Assembly: GCA_017961625.1 (NCBI GenBank)
Contig: JAGCWY010000145.1
Coordinates: 1 to 19,649, forward strand
Reading direction: 5' to 3'
Source of the DNA: Ruminococcus sp.
GTDB taxonomy: Bacteria > Bacillota > Clostridia > Oscillospirales > Ruminococcaceae
Length of the DNA: 19,649 nt
Shown here: in pieces, positions 7,504 through 14,977 of the stretch
Numbering within the stretch: position 1 is the first letter of the stretch
Layout of the letters: every line of letters begins with the position of its first letter
Notes under the pieces: model-generated
Seen by the model: only the letters and a program-made list of their open reading frames with translations
Databases searched by the model: none
What the model was told of the DNA's origin: nothing
Program-made: the position numbers and the translations under genes

Positions 7504-8757
7504 TTAATTATCTGCGGCATTCGGGTGAAGAACGAGCTGAACAAATTCATCGTTCATATTGTTGGCTGTAACGAATGTAACGCCTGTATCAAGATGATGA
7601 GATACCTGTGTTCCACTGATAGCATTAGACGCAAACTTAACGCCAACGTAACCCATAACGTAAGGATTTTGTACTACAACGCCGTAAAGAACGCCTGTCC
7701 TGATGTAGGTTAGCTCCTCCTCATCTGAGTTGAAGCCTACAACGAGTATCTTGCCGGACATTCCCAACTCATTTATCGCGTCACAGATACCGAGAGTTGT
7801 AACTGTATTCGTACCGAACATGATAGAGATATTATCATTTGAAGTGATGAGGTTGCGTGCTTCTGCCTTTGCATCCTCTCTCTTTGAGCACTGCTCGCCG
7901 ATTATGAACTTCTTTTCAATTTCCTTACGTATACGCTCGTCAACAGCCTCGTTTATCTCAGCTTCTTCAAGAGCTGCCCTCTCTTCATCTGTGAGCTCTG
8001 CGTCGCCTTCCTGTCCTTCAGCACCGGTAGCAGCAGTGTCTCCGCCGCCGTAAGCAGCAGCGTCATCTCCGCCGCCATAAGCAGCAGCATCTCCGCCGCC
8101 CATCATAGCTGCAAAAGGATTATAATCTGGGAAGGTAACGTGATTAGCATTTCCGATAGACCTCTTGAGAGTATCTACGAAGCCCTCGATACGCTGCTCA
8201 GCAGTTGAAGCAGTATGACCGATGATAGCTACATTACCGATCTCATCAAGATTCTTTCCTTTATCACGCCAGCCCTTTGCTGCATTTCTTGCAGCAGATA
8301 CGCCACAGTTCCTGTCTGAGGAATTTACGAGAGAAAGCGATATCGGATTCATTGAATCCTGCTGAATATCCGAATTTATTGAAATTACCTTGATATTAGC
8401 GTCAACAGCCTTCTGAAGAGTTTCATTGAGATCTGTTGTGCTGTTAGGAGCAATAACTATAGCTTTTGCCTTGTCTCTTATAGCATTCTGGATGAACTGT
8501 ACCTGCGAAGCGTAATCGTTATCGCCCTCTGCGACTTTGTATACGATATCGTAGCCAAGTTCCTTTCCTGCGTCCTCAGCGCCTGTTCTTACGTCATCCC
8601 AGAAGCTGAGCTGCTGCTTAGCGATAACGTATATCGTTCCGCCGTCCTGAGAAGCATTGCCATTATTCCTTCCGCAGCCGCCGGTAAGGAGCATGGCAAC
8701 AGAAAGTACACAGGCAGCAACGCTTCTGCAAACGCTTTTTTTCTTGTTTCTGTTCAT
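7504..8757 (-). CDS. Solute-binding lipoprotein, type 1 periplasmic-binding (Peripla_BP_4) fold, with a large insertion
   Basis: 417 residues. Basic start, hydrophobic core and lipobox LTGGC (Cys28 lipidated), then a ribose/LacI-type sugar-binding fold: TIYVIAKQQLSFWDDVRTG (41-59), DKAKAIVIAPN (95-105), VAIIGHTASTAEQRIEGF (176-193), ISIMFGTNTVTTLGICDAI (310-328), KILVVGFNSD (336-345). Residues ~216-283 are an insertion: three GGGD/AAAY repeats then an acidic helical stretch, just where the two lobes should join. The reading frame opens upstream to 8925, but the true start is the ATG at 8757, since AAGGAGG lies 9 bases before it and only this start gives a signal peptide. No ABC permease or ATPase gene is adjacent; the next gene is a transmembrane GGDEF protein, which points to sensing rather than uptake. 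Confidence 0.88.
   Translation of the reverse strand: MNRNKKKSVCRSVAACVLSVAMLLTGGCGRNNGNASQDGGTIYVIAKQQLSFWDDVRTGAEDAGKELGYDIVYKVAEGDNDYASQVQFIQNAIRDKAKAIVIAPNSTTDLNETLQKAVDANIKVISINSDIQQDSMNPISLSLVNSSDRNCGVSAARNAAKGWRDKGKNLDEIGNVAIIGHTASTAEQRIEGFVDTLKRSIGNANHVTFPDYNPFAAMMGGGDAAAYGGGDDAAAYGGGDTAATGAEGQEGDAELTDEERAALEEAEINEAVDERIRKEIEKKFIIGEQCSKREDAKAEARNLITSNDNISIMFGTNTVTTLGICDAINELGMSGKILVVGFNSDEEELTYIRTGVLYGVVVQNPYVMGYVGVKFASNAISGTQVSHHLDTGVTFVTANNMNDEFVQLVLHPNAADN
7909..8106 (-). repeat. Low-complexity GGGD/AAAY repeat and acidic helix inside the binding protein
   Basis: About three copies of a 27-30-base unit (plus strand TCTCCGCCGCC plus TAAGCAGCAGC) at 8039-8106 code for GGGDAAAY repeats, followed by a Glu-rich helical segment ending near 7909. 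The reading frame is kept throughout, so the insertion is translated. Confidence 0.8.
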
Positions 8758-8893
8758 TATATCGAACCTCCTTAAATCAATTAGACCTGATACTGCCGCC
8801 GGATATCCGCCAACGTTCCTCATATACCTTTCTTCTGTTACGCAGGCATACGGCATTACCCCTGTATAAGTCCTCGATTGATATCCATAATCC

Positions 8894-8922
8894 ATTTTAT
8901 CACATTTCTTTAGAAATTTCAA
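8894..8922 (-). promoter_or_regulatory. Promoter of the binding-protein/GGDEF operon
   Basis: Minus strand: TTGAAA (8917-8922), 17-base spacer, TAAAAT (8894-8899). The start near 8887 gives a leader of ~130 bases before the ATG at 8757. The leader has GGATATC and GATATCC segments that could pair at long range, but it matches no riboswitch that I know. Confidence 0.72.
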
Positions 8923-9168
8923 CAACTTTTTGTAAATCAGTGCGTTGCGTGATAAACAAAATTAATCAAAAAAATCTATGCATTTTAATCAATTTTATAC
9001 CTGTGGTTAATTTCAAACTTCTCTTTACAAAAAATTGGCTCTACCAATGTTCCCCCTAATTTTTTTGCCCGATATTACGCCCTGTTATGAACTTAAAAAA
9101 TTTGCACAAATACTGATAACGATTTTTGTAAAAGATAATTCAATTTTATATAAGCCCCTCTTTTTCCC
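8923..9168. other. AT-rich divergent intergenic stretch
   Basis: Between the two divergent promoters lie ~245 very AT-rich bases with many A/T tracts. I see no gene, hairpin or repeat that I can support. Confidence 0.6.
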
Positions 9169-9197
9169 TTGACATCAATGTGGAAAAGTGTTATACT
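9169..9197 (+). promoter_or_regulatory. Promoter of the TerY-P-like operon
   Basis: TTGACA (9169-9174), 17-base spacer, TATACT (9192-9197). The likely start near 9204 leaves a ~65-base leader before the first ATG at 9271. No other strong promoter is seen before 14848, so it may drive all five genes. Confidence 0.85.
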
Positions 9198-9270
9198 AAA
9201 CGTGATAACAATATAATACGCATATTTTATATATTTGTGCTGATATATTCTTATGTCAGGAGGAGAAACC

Positions 9271-10311
9271 ATGCAATGCGAAAAGTGCAACGCACCACTT
9301 GACCCGAAGCTTACTGCCTGCCCCGGATGTGGAGCTCCTGTTCCGCAGAATATCGAGGGTTTTGAGAATACAATGGAATTCCAGCATGAGCTTCGTGCGA
9401 TCGTAGTAAACGACGGAACACGAGCTGTTGCAAACGAAGACAGATTTATCGGTCTTCTCAGCGACCATATTCCGGATTACGACAAGGAAAGACGTCTTCT
9501 TATTAATATGTACAAAACAGGCGTCTTCAGGATGCTTCTTGAAGACGAGAACAGGGAAATGTCAATAATGAAAGCCAAGAGCTTCATGCTGGGTGACCTG
9601 TTCCTCTCAGACAACGCTTCTGAATTCGTTATAGCCTGCTTTACATACCTTCTCGGCTGGCCCTACGAGTCACACCTCAAGGTGATTGACGACGATGACG
9701 AGGACAGCAGAAAGAATGATAACGTAAGAAAGAGACCCGTCGATATAAACGAAATGGTCTTTATGCCGCGTAACGCCTTGAGATACAGGCTTAGCGGAAA
9801 TATAGTAATACCTGACGGATATACCAAGCTCGAAGCATTCTGCTTCGATAAATTTGGTTCCCTCAGGACAATAAAACTCCCCTCAACTCTCCTTGCTATT
9901 GGCGAGTACTGTTTCTCCTCGTGCAAACGACTGAGGGGGCTTGAGCTCCCGGAGGGGCTGAGGATTATTAAGCAGGGCGCTTTCAGTCAGTGCTCTAACC
10001 TCGTTGTCGTAAAGATACCGGACGGCGTTCTCGAGATTGAAGACAGCACCTTCTCCTTCTGTACGAGCCTCGAGGTAATAGAGATACCACCAAGTGTTAG
10101 CAGTATCGGCGCGGAAGCCTTCTCCGGCTGTGATAAGCTCAGAAAGCTCTTCCTTCCGGAAAGTATCAAGTTCATCGACGCAAATGCTTTCTCCTACTGC
10201 CCTAACTTAGTGATATACTGCATAGAAAACTCTTATGTTCATAAATACTGTTTAGCCACTGGAATAAGGTTCATCCTCGTGACCTCGGCTGAAGAATATG
10301 AGCTTGACTAA
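9271..10311 (+). CDS. Zinc-ribbon protein with C-terminal BspA-type leucine-rich repeats
   Basis: 346 residues, cytoplasmic. Residues 1-24 are a zinc ribbon (Cys3/6 and Cys17/20, C-x2-C pairs). A helical domain of unknown role follows (~35-135, including RFIGLLSDHIPDYDKERRLL), then an acidic linker (~138-150), then five or six LRR_5 repeats of ~23 residues (~175-325; pattern LxxIKLPSTLLAIGEYCFSSC). LRR_5 proteins are usually secreted adhesins; a zinc-ribbon-led cytoplasmic one suggests protein binding inside the cell. The ATG at 9271 is chosen over an in-frame ATG at 9253 because AGGAGG (9258-9263) lies 7 bases before it and within the longer reading. It is the first gene of the kinase/vWA/phosphatase operon and may be a target or scaffold of that module; this is inference. 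Confidence 0.82.
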   Translation: MQCEKCNAPLDPKLTACPGCGAPVPQNIEGFENTMEFQHELRAIVVNDGTRAVANEDRFIGLLSDHIPDYDKERRLLINMYKTGVFRMLLEDENREMSIMKAKSFMLGDLFLSDNASEFVIACFTYLLGWPYESHLKVIDDDDEDSRKNDNVRKRPVDINEMVFMPRNALRYRLSGNIVIPDGYTKLEAFCFDKFGSLRTIKLPSTLLAIGEYCFSSCKRLRGLELPEGLRIIKQGAFSQCSNLVVVKIPDGVLEIEDSTFSFCTSLEVIEIPPSVSSIGAEAFSGCDKLRKLFLPESIKFIDANAFSYCPNLVIYCIENSYVHKYCLATGIRFILVTSAEEYELD

Positions 10312-10334
10312 GTAAGAAAGGATGAGATCATATT

Positions 10335-11678
10335 ATGATAGAGCTTGAAATAGGTCAGGAGGTCGAGATGGAATTCGGCGGCAAAGCCAAGGTCCTGAGC
10401 GTCATCGGCAGCGGTGGTCAGGGTATCGTTTACCTCGTCCGCTTCAACGGTCAGAAATGGGCACTCAAATGGTATGACATTAATAAAATGTCCAAGCCAT
10501 CCGCATTCCGCAAGAACCTCCAGAACAATATTAATGACGGTCCGCCCAGCAATAAGTTCCTCTGGCCGAAATACCTCACAAAGGAAATGGAGGACGGTAC
10601 ATTCGGTTATATCATGGAGCTAAAGCCCGAAGGTTTCGACTCCTTCGTTGATATACTGAATACCTATAAGCTGGAAATCGACCCACTTACGGGGCGCGGT
10701 GTAAAACGTCCCGTCAAATTCAATACCCTAAGTGCTATGGTGACCTGCGTCATCAATATAGTAAACGCTTTCCGACAGCTCCACCGTGCAGGTAAGAGCT
10801 ATCAGGACCTTAACGACGGAGGCTTCTTTATCAACGTGAATACAGGAGCCGTTCTCGTCTGCGACTGTGATAACATCGCTCCTGACGGAAGCAACTTCGG
10901 TATCGGCGGTAAGCCTGGATACATGGCTCCCGAAGTCGTAAGAGGCATCGCCAAGCCGAATGTACAGACCGATAAGTACTCTCTTGCGGTAGTCCTCTTC
11001 AAGCTCCTCTTCAGAGGAGACCCTATGGAGGGCGAAAAGGTTGTAAGAGATGTCTGCCTTACTGAATCGTCAGAGCTCAAGCACTACGGTCAGAACGCAG
11101 TATTCGTTTATGACCCAAACGACGATTCAAACCGACCCGTAAGAGGCATACACGACAATATCATCAAATTCTGGAGGATCTACCCCGATTATATCAAGGA
11201 CGCCTTCATACGCTCCTTCACTACAGGTGTTTCGGATCCTACAAAGCGTATCATTGAGAACGAATGGCAAAAGCTGTTCATACGCCTCAGAGCAGAAATC
11301 ATACAGTGCGGCTGCGGAAGGACAAACTTCAGTTCTATGTTTATACAGCATAATGAGAAGACCTTCAAATGTCCGAAATGCGGAATGGAATTCGTTACCA
11401 TCGGTTTCAGCAACCGCGACTACCGCACCCCTCTCTATCTCGGATGTAAATTCTATACCTGCGAGATAGTTCCCGAATCCGATGACTTTACGTCTGTTGC
11501 AGGCGAGCTTGTCGAGAATAAAGTCAAGCAGGGAGTCCTCGGAATCAAGAATTGCTCCGACAGACAATGGAAGGCAAAGATGCCTGACGGAGCATTTTAC
11601 GATATCGCTCCCGGCAAGGGCTTCCCTGTATGGCAGGGGCTCGAGATCGATTTCGGCGAAGTAAAAGCACAGATTTAA
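10335..11678 (+). CDS. Ser/Thr kinase-like protein with C-terminal zinc ribbon (TerY-P triad kinase)
   Basis: 447 residues. Kinase fold: glycine loop GSGGQG (25-30), ATP lysine in WALKWY (Lys45), catalytic-loop segment YQDLNDGGFF with Asp158, metal Asp177 in CDCDN (the DFG position), and GYMAPE (195-200). The HRDxxxxN asparagine is replaced by Gly163 and the loop lysine by Asn160, so activity may be low or changed. A zinc ribbon (Cys325, Cys327, Cys346, Cys349) follows the kinase domain, then a small beta-rich end domain (~365-447). A kinase plus zinc ribbon, followed directly by vWA and PP2C genes, is the layout described for TerY-P triads in studies of tellurite-resistance-linked stress systems. 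The gap to the upstream gene is 23 bases, with GAAAGGATGAG as ribosome site. Confidence 0.85.
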   Translation: MIELEIGQEVEMEFGGKAKVLSVIGSGGQGIVYLVRFNGQKWALKWYDINKMSKPSAFRKNLQNNINDGPPSNKFLWPKYLTKEMEDGTFGYIMELKPEGFDSFVDILNTYKLEIDPLTGRGVKRPVKFNTLSAMVTCVINIVNAFRQLHRAGKSYQDLNDGGFFINVNTGAVLVCDCDNIAPDGSNFGIGGKPGYMAPEVVRGIAKPNVQTDKYSLAVVLFKLLFRGDPMEGEKVVRDVCLTESSELKHYGQNAVFVYDPNDDSNRPVRGIHDNIIKFWRIYPDYIKDAFIRSFTTGVSDPTKRIIENEWQKLFIRLRAEIIQCGCGRTNFSSMFIQHNEKTFKCPKCGMEFVTIGFSNRDYRTPLYLGCKFYTCEIVPESDDFTSVAGELVENKVKQGVLGIKNCSDRQWKAKMPDGAFYDIAPGKGFPVWQGLEIDFGEVKAQI

Positions 11679-11723
11679 ACTGCTTTTGCCAGAGCAGTAA
11701 TACTGAAAGGATGTATGTAAATT

Positions 11724-12599
11724 ATGAGCAATGAACGTTTTACAGAACCCGAAGTAAATGAGAACAAGAACGTTACTCCTTCGGACGATTCAAATAATAA
11801 CGAAACTGTATCTTCAGCTCCCGAAACAGACGACAGCATTCTCGATTTTGACGACGATCCCCTTAGCGCTACAAGCGTTTCCAAAAAGAGTCTTGTAGTA
11901 TTCTTCCTGATAGATACATCGGGAAGTATGAAAGGTAAGAAGATGGGCGAGCTCAATACCGTTATGGAGGAGCTTATCCCTGAGATACGCAGAGTCGGCG
12001 AGGCTGATACAGATGTTAAGGTCGCTGTACTTACTTTCTCTACAGAAGTAAGATGGATGTACTCCAATCCTATACCGATAGAAGATTTTGAGTGGGCAAG
12101 ACTCCGCGCAAGCGGCGTTACAAGCATGGGCGCTGCTTTTAAGGAGCTCAACCACAGAATGTCAAGAAACAGCTTCCTCAATTCACCTTCACTCTCCTTC
12201 GCTCCTGTTATATTCCTTATGACTGACGGATATCCATCAGATGATTATAAGGAGGGACTTAGAGAGCTCCAGACCAACAGTTGGTACAAGTTCGGTCTAA
12301 AAGCCGCTCTTGGTATAGGTCAGGAAGCAAACGACAATATCCTTGCTGAATTCACCGGCTCGAAGGATACAGTCGTTCACGCCTACTCAGGCGGTCAGCT
12401 CGCTCAGATGATAAAGATCATCGCCGTTACATCAGCTCAGATCGGAAGCAAGAGTATGACACTCTCTGACGATACCGGACAGGAGCTCGGCGAGGAAAAT
12501 GTATTTGCCGCCAAGCAGAAGCTCCTCGGTCAGCAGATCCAGGAACTCGTAAGCACTACTAATGACGGAGACGACGTACCATTCGATACAGGCTGGTAA
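11724..12599 (+). CDS. TerY-like von Willebrand factor A (vWA) domain protein
   Basis: 291 residues. An acidic, disordered N-terminus (~1-52) leads into a vWA domain (~56-245) with a complete metal-ion-dependent adhesion site: DTSGS (64-68), Thr133 in GVTSMG and Asp168 in MTDGYPSDD. No signal peptide or membrane helix, so it acts in the cytoplasm. vWA proteins of this group bind partner proteins through the metal site; in TerY-P triads the partners are thought to be the kinase and phosphatase encoded beside it. The C-terminus is polar and ends DDVPFDTGW. GAAAGG lies 13 bases before the ATG, a rather long spacing. It sits between kinase (45-base gap) and phosphatase (35-base gap). Confidence 0.88.
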   Translation: MSNERFTEPEVNENKNVTPSDDSNNNETVSSAPETDDSILDFDDDPLSATSVSKKSLVVFFLIDTSGSMKGKKMGELNTVMEELIPEIRRVGEADTDVKVAVLTFSTEVRWMYSNPIPIEDFEWARLRASGVTSMGAAFKELNHRMSRNSFLNSPSLSFAPVIFLMTDGYPSDDYKEGLRELQTNSWYKFGLKAALGIGQEANDNILAEFTGSKDTVVHAYSGGQLAQMIKIIAVTSAQIGSKSMTLSDDTGQELGEENVFAAKQKLLGQQIQELVSTTNDGDDVPFDTGW

Positions 12600-12634
12600 T
12601 AACAGAATCTATTCCTGAGGAGGACTGAAAAAAT

Positions 12635-13549
12635 ATGTTCAACGGCTTCAGCCATTCGGTAATGGGCGCAAGTCATGAAAAAACAAACTTAGTTTGTCAG
12701 GACAGCTCTGCTTTCAAGATAGGAGATCATTATGCTGTCGCTGTCGTTGCCGACGGACACGGAAGCAAAAAGCACTTCAGAAGTCACATCGGTTCCAAAT
12801 TCGCAGTAGAAGCAGCTATTGAGGCTATTGACAGATACTATGAGGACCGCGAGGCTCTGGAAGCTAACCTTCCTGAGAATCATAAGCTCATAATAAAAAA
12901 TATCGAGAAGCAGATCATCTCAAACTGGAATGTAAGGATCGAAAAACACCTTGCGGAAAATCCTGTTACCGAAGAGGAAAGAAGCAAGTTCACAGAAGAG
13001 GAGTTCGAGGCTATACTGCCAGAATCCTATTACGGCTCCACTCTCGTCGTTGCTGTCGCAGGCGATAATTATACCTTCGGCGTACAGATTGGCGACGGAA
13101 GTCTCGTGGCTATCTTCGAGGACGGCAAGGCTGTTATGCCAATGGAATATAACGAGGCTGCACCTGCCAACGTCACAGCTTCTGTGTGCAATTCAAACGC
13201 CGCAGGTATGTTCAGTAGCTTTTATACGCCGAATAAAAAGCTGATAGCTCTCTATGGCTCTACCGACGGACTCTATACCTCATTCGGCAGCGAGTACGAT
13301 TTTCTTGATTACCATACCATAATCACTAGTCAACTCATAAATCTTGAAACTTTCAAGACCGTCATAAAGAACAATCTCAGCAAGAGATCCCGATTCGGTA
13401 CAGAGGATGATATATCACTCTCCTGTATCTACGATGAGGATCTCATCAAAGAAAATCTTAACCTGATAAATCAGCGTGTAGCTGAAAACAGGGAGGCTGC
13501 TGCCGAAAGAAAGGCAGCTGCCCTCAGCAAGCAAGTGGAAATCGAATGA
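12635..13549 (+). CDS. PP2C-family protein phosphatase (TerY-P triad)
   Basis: 304 residues, soluble. PP2C motifs: QDSS (22-25), VADGHGS (38-44, metal Asp40), YGSTLVVAVAG (133-143), GVQIGDGSLV (149-158), GSTDGLY (208-214, metal Asp211) and GTEDDISL (255-262, metal Asp258/259). All expected Mn/Mg ligands appear present, so it should be active on phospho-Ser/Thr proteins. A ~30-residue Ala/Glu/Arg-rich helix ends the protein. GAGGAGG (12617-12623) precedes the ATG by 11 bases. As third member of the triad it probably reverses phosphorylation by the kinase encoded two genes upstream; this is inference from gene order and the known triad. Confidence 0.9.
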   Translation: MFNGFSHSVMGASHEKTNLVCQDSSAFKIGDHYAVAVVADGHGSKKHFRSHIGSKFAVEAAIEAIDRYYEDREALEANLPENHKLIIKNIEKQIISNWNVRIEKHLAENPVTEEERSKFTEEEFEAILPESYYGSTLVVAVAGDNYTFGVQIGDGSLVAIFEDGKAVMPMEYNEAAPANVTASVCNSNAAGMFSSFYTPNKKLIALYGSTDGLYTSFGSEYDFLDYHTIITSQLINLETFKTVIKNNLSKRSRFGTEDDISLSCIYDEDLIKENLNLINQRVAENREAAAERKAAALSKQVEIE

Positions 13550-13567
13550 TTCTCCCTTATAGGCTAA

Positions 13568-13584
13568 AACGCATTTACTGCGTT
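13568..13584 (+). other. Small intergenic hairpin within the operon
   Basis: AACGCA (13568-13573), loop TTTAC, TGCGTT (13579-13584). A 6-bp stem without a T run, between the phosphatase and the QGYPQ gene; perhaps RNA processing or partial attenuation, or of no function. Confidence 0.3.
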
Positions 13585-13613
13585 CAATAAATAATAGAAA
13601 AGTGGTGTTTTTT

Positions 13614-14774
13614 ATGGAAATAGGCTCATTATACAACACAGCCAAGAACTTTGCGGAAACATTAAAGCAGAAGAGGCCCGAGCTAACGCAGTATGATGCT
13701 TGTCTCTGCCTTATTATTGCCGATACAGGAGATATCTTCTCCGGCGTATCCTCTGTATCCATAAACGAAGGCGCAGTTGAGGATGTCTCCGCTGCAAAGA
13801 TGGCAGTAATGTCCATAATTACCGCGAAGCGCGTTATTGCAAAACAGCTTATCGTTATATCTCTTGACGATTACAGCTATTTCAGGCCCGACGACGAGGC
13901 TCTCGGTCTTCTGGTAAATTCAAGTGTGGACAACAGCAGCTGTCAGGTAGTACTTTCTCCCGAAGAGGAAGTATCTGCAGCAACTCTCGTCCCTGCTTCA
14001 GAAGCACCGGACTTCCTCAGCGGTTATGACGAAGCAGATATCGGCGCACCTGCTGAATTTGCTAACGGCATAGACGTTGATTCCTCTAATCCGTTCAATA
14101 ATGAAACAAGCAGTAAGGACGGCGCCCCCAACTCTCTCTATGAGCATCCAGAAGAGGCTCAGCAGCAGGGCGCAAGCGGCTTCCCGAATATAAATCCAAA
14201 TCAGCAGCAGGGTTATCCTCAGCAGGGTTACCCACACGGCTATCCTCAGGGTTATCCCCAGCAGGGCTACCCGCAGCAGGGTTATCCTCAGCCAGGTTAC
14301 CCGCAACAGGGCTACCCGCAGCAAGGTTATCCTCAGCCAGGTTACCCGCAGCAGGGCTACCCGCAGCAAGGTTATCCTCAGCCAGGTTATCCTCAACAGG
14401 GCTATCCCCAGCAGGGCTATCCACAGCAAGGCTATCCACAACAGGGAGGCTTCCCTCAGGGCATGAACGCTGCTCCATACAGACAGGGCTACACCGGTCA
14501 GTCAGTACACGGCGGCAATATGAGGACAAGTACCTATCAGCAGTCACAGAGCGTAAGCGTTACTCTTACTTCCAAGCCTGGCGGCGAGAGCGCTTTTAAG
14601 AAGCGTCTCAACAGCTTCCTTGGCGATGACGATGCAGACTCTGCACCCTCAGCTCCTAGTTCTTCTTCGTCAGCAGATATTCCCGGTGACGCAGGTATGT
14701 CTAAGGAAGATATGCTTAAGCAGGCAAAAGACAGAAAAAAGATCGCTAAAGCTAATCTCAACTTAAAAAAGTAA
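13614..14774 (+). CDS. Deaminase-like N-terminal domain fused to a long QGYPQ repeat and disordered tail
   Basis: 386 residues. Residues ~1-125 read like the cytidine-deaminase fold: helix, strand LCLIIADTGDIFSGVSSVSI (31-50), helix VSAAKMAVMSIITAKR (58-73), strand KQLIVIS (77-83), then SSCQVVLSPEEE (108-119). The zinc and catalytic residues (H/C-A-E and PCxxC) are absent, so it would be a binding domain only; this is my inference. Residues 197-278 are a Gly/Tyr/Pro/Gln repeat (QQGYP), like the tails of annexin-type and PrsW/DUF-type proteins. A Ser/Thr-rich stretch and a basic helical end (KDRKKIAKANLNLKK) follow. The start is ATG 13614 with GGTG 6 bases upstream; GTG codons at 13602 and 13605 are less likely. 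Last gene of the TerY-P-like operon (64-base gap). Confidence 0.75.
   Translation: MEIGSLYNTAKNFAETLKQKRPELTQYDACLCLIIADTGDIFSGVSSVSINEGAVEDVSAAKMAVMSIITAKRVIAKQLIVISLDDYSYFRPDDEALGLLVNSSVDNSSCQVVLSPEEEVSAATLVPASEAPDFLSGYDEADIGAPAEFANGIDVDSSNPFNNETSSKDGAPNSLYEHPEEAQQQGASGFPNINPNQQQGYPQQGYPHGYPQGYPQQGYPQQGYPQPGYPQQGYPQQGYPQPGYPQQGYPQQGYPQPGYPQQGYPQQGYPQQGYPQQGGFPQGMNAAPYRQGYTGQSVHGGNMRTSTYQQSQSVSVTLTSKPGGESAFKKRLNSFLGDDDADSAPSAPSSSSSADIPGDAGMSKEDMLKQAKDRKKIAKANLNLKK
14202..14447 (+). repeat. In-frame 15-base (QQGYP) repeat with 45-base higher-order unit
   Basis: About 16 units of five residues. From 14259 to 14393 a 15-residue pattern (QQGYPQQGYPQPGYP) appears three times, with DNA nearly identical between copies, a sign of recent unequal crossing-over or slippage. 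All units are multiples of three, so copy changes would keep the frame. Confidence 0.92.
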
Positions 14775-14788
14775 GTCCCGAGCGATTT

Positions 14789-14816
14789 TCATAAAGCGCT
14801 TATGAAGCGTTCTTTT
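14789..14816 (+). terminator. Weak terminator-like hairpin after the operon
   Basis: TCATAA (14789-14794) and TTATGA (14800-14805) flank an AGCGC loop, with TTCTTTT downstream. The stem is short and the T run imperfect, so some transcripts may read into the next gene. Confidence 0.35.
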
Positions 14817-14847
14817 AAGCTTGACATTAATTAACAAAGTTTTGGGG

Positions 14848-14876
14848 TTGCATTTTCCGCAAAACTATGCTATAAT
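14848..14876 (+). promoter_or_regulatory. Promoter of the small membrane protein gene
   Basis: TTGCAT (14848-14853), 17-base spacer and an extended -10, TGCTATAAT (TATAAT at 14871-14876). Leader of ~95 bases before the ATG at 14978. Confidence 0.82.
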
Positions 14877-14977
14877 ATACTTATATCATTGCGGCAATTA
14901 TCAAAACCATAATCTTTGTACGGACTTCTGCGCAGGGACGCAGGACATTATATTTCGCGTTAAGGAAAGGGATAGCT

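Noticed and set aside
8757..8890. c-di-GMP (GEMM) riboswitch in the leader of the GGDEF operon
   Set aside because: I looked for the GEMM-I core motifs and found none; only a weak long-range GGATATC pairing is present.
8758..8925. N-terminal extension of the binding protein up to the upstream ATG at 8925
   Set aside because: The extension would bury the lipoprotein signal, the promoter -10 lies inside its first codons, and a strong AAGGAGG precedes the ATG at 8757.
13998..14441. Minus-strand frame coding for a repeated WIALLRITLL-type hydrophobic protein
   Set aside because: It is the antisense of the QGYPQ repeat; the repetitive hydrophobic pattern is a by-product of the repeat DNA.
14202..14447. 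CRISPR array
   Set aside because: Short direct repeats are contiguous, in frame and without unique spacers; no cas genes nearby.
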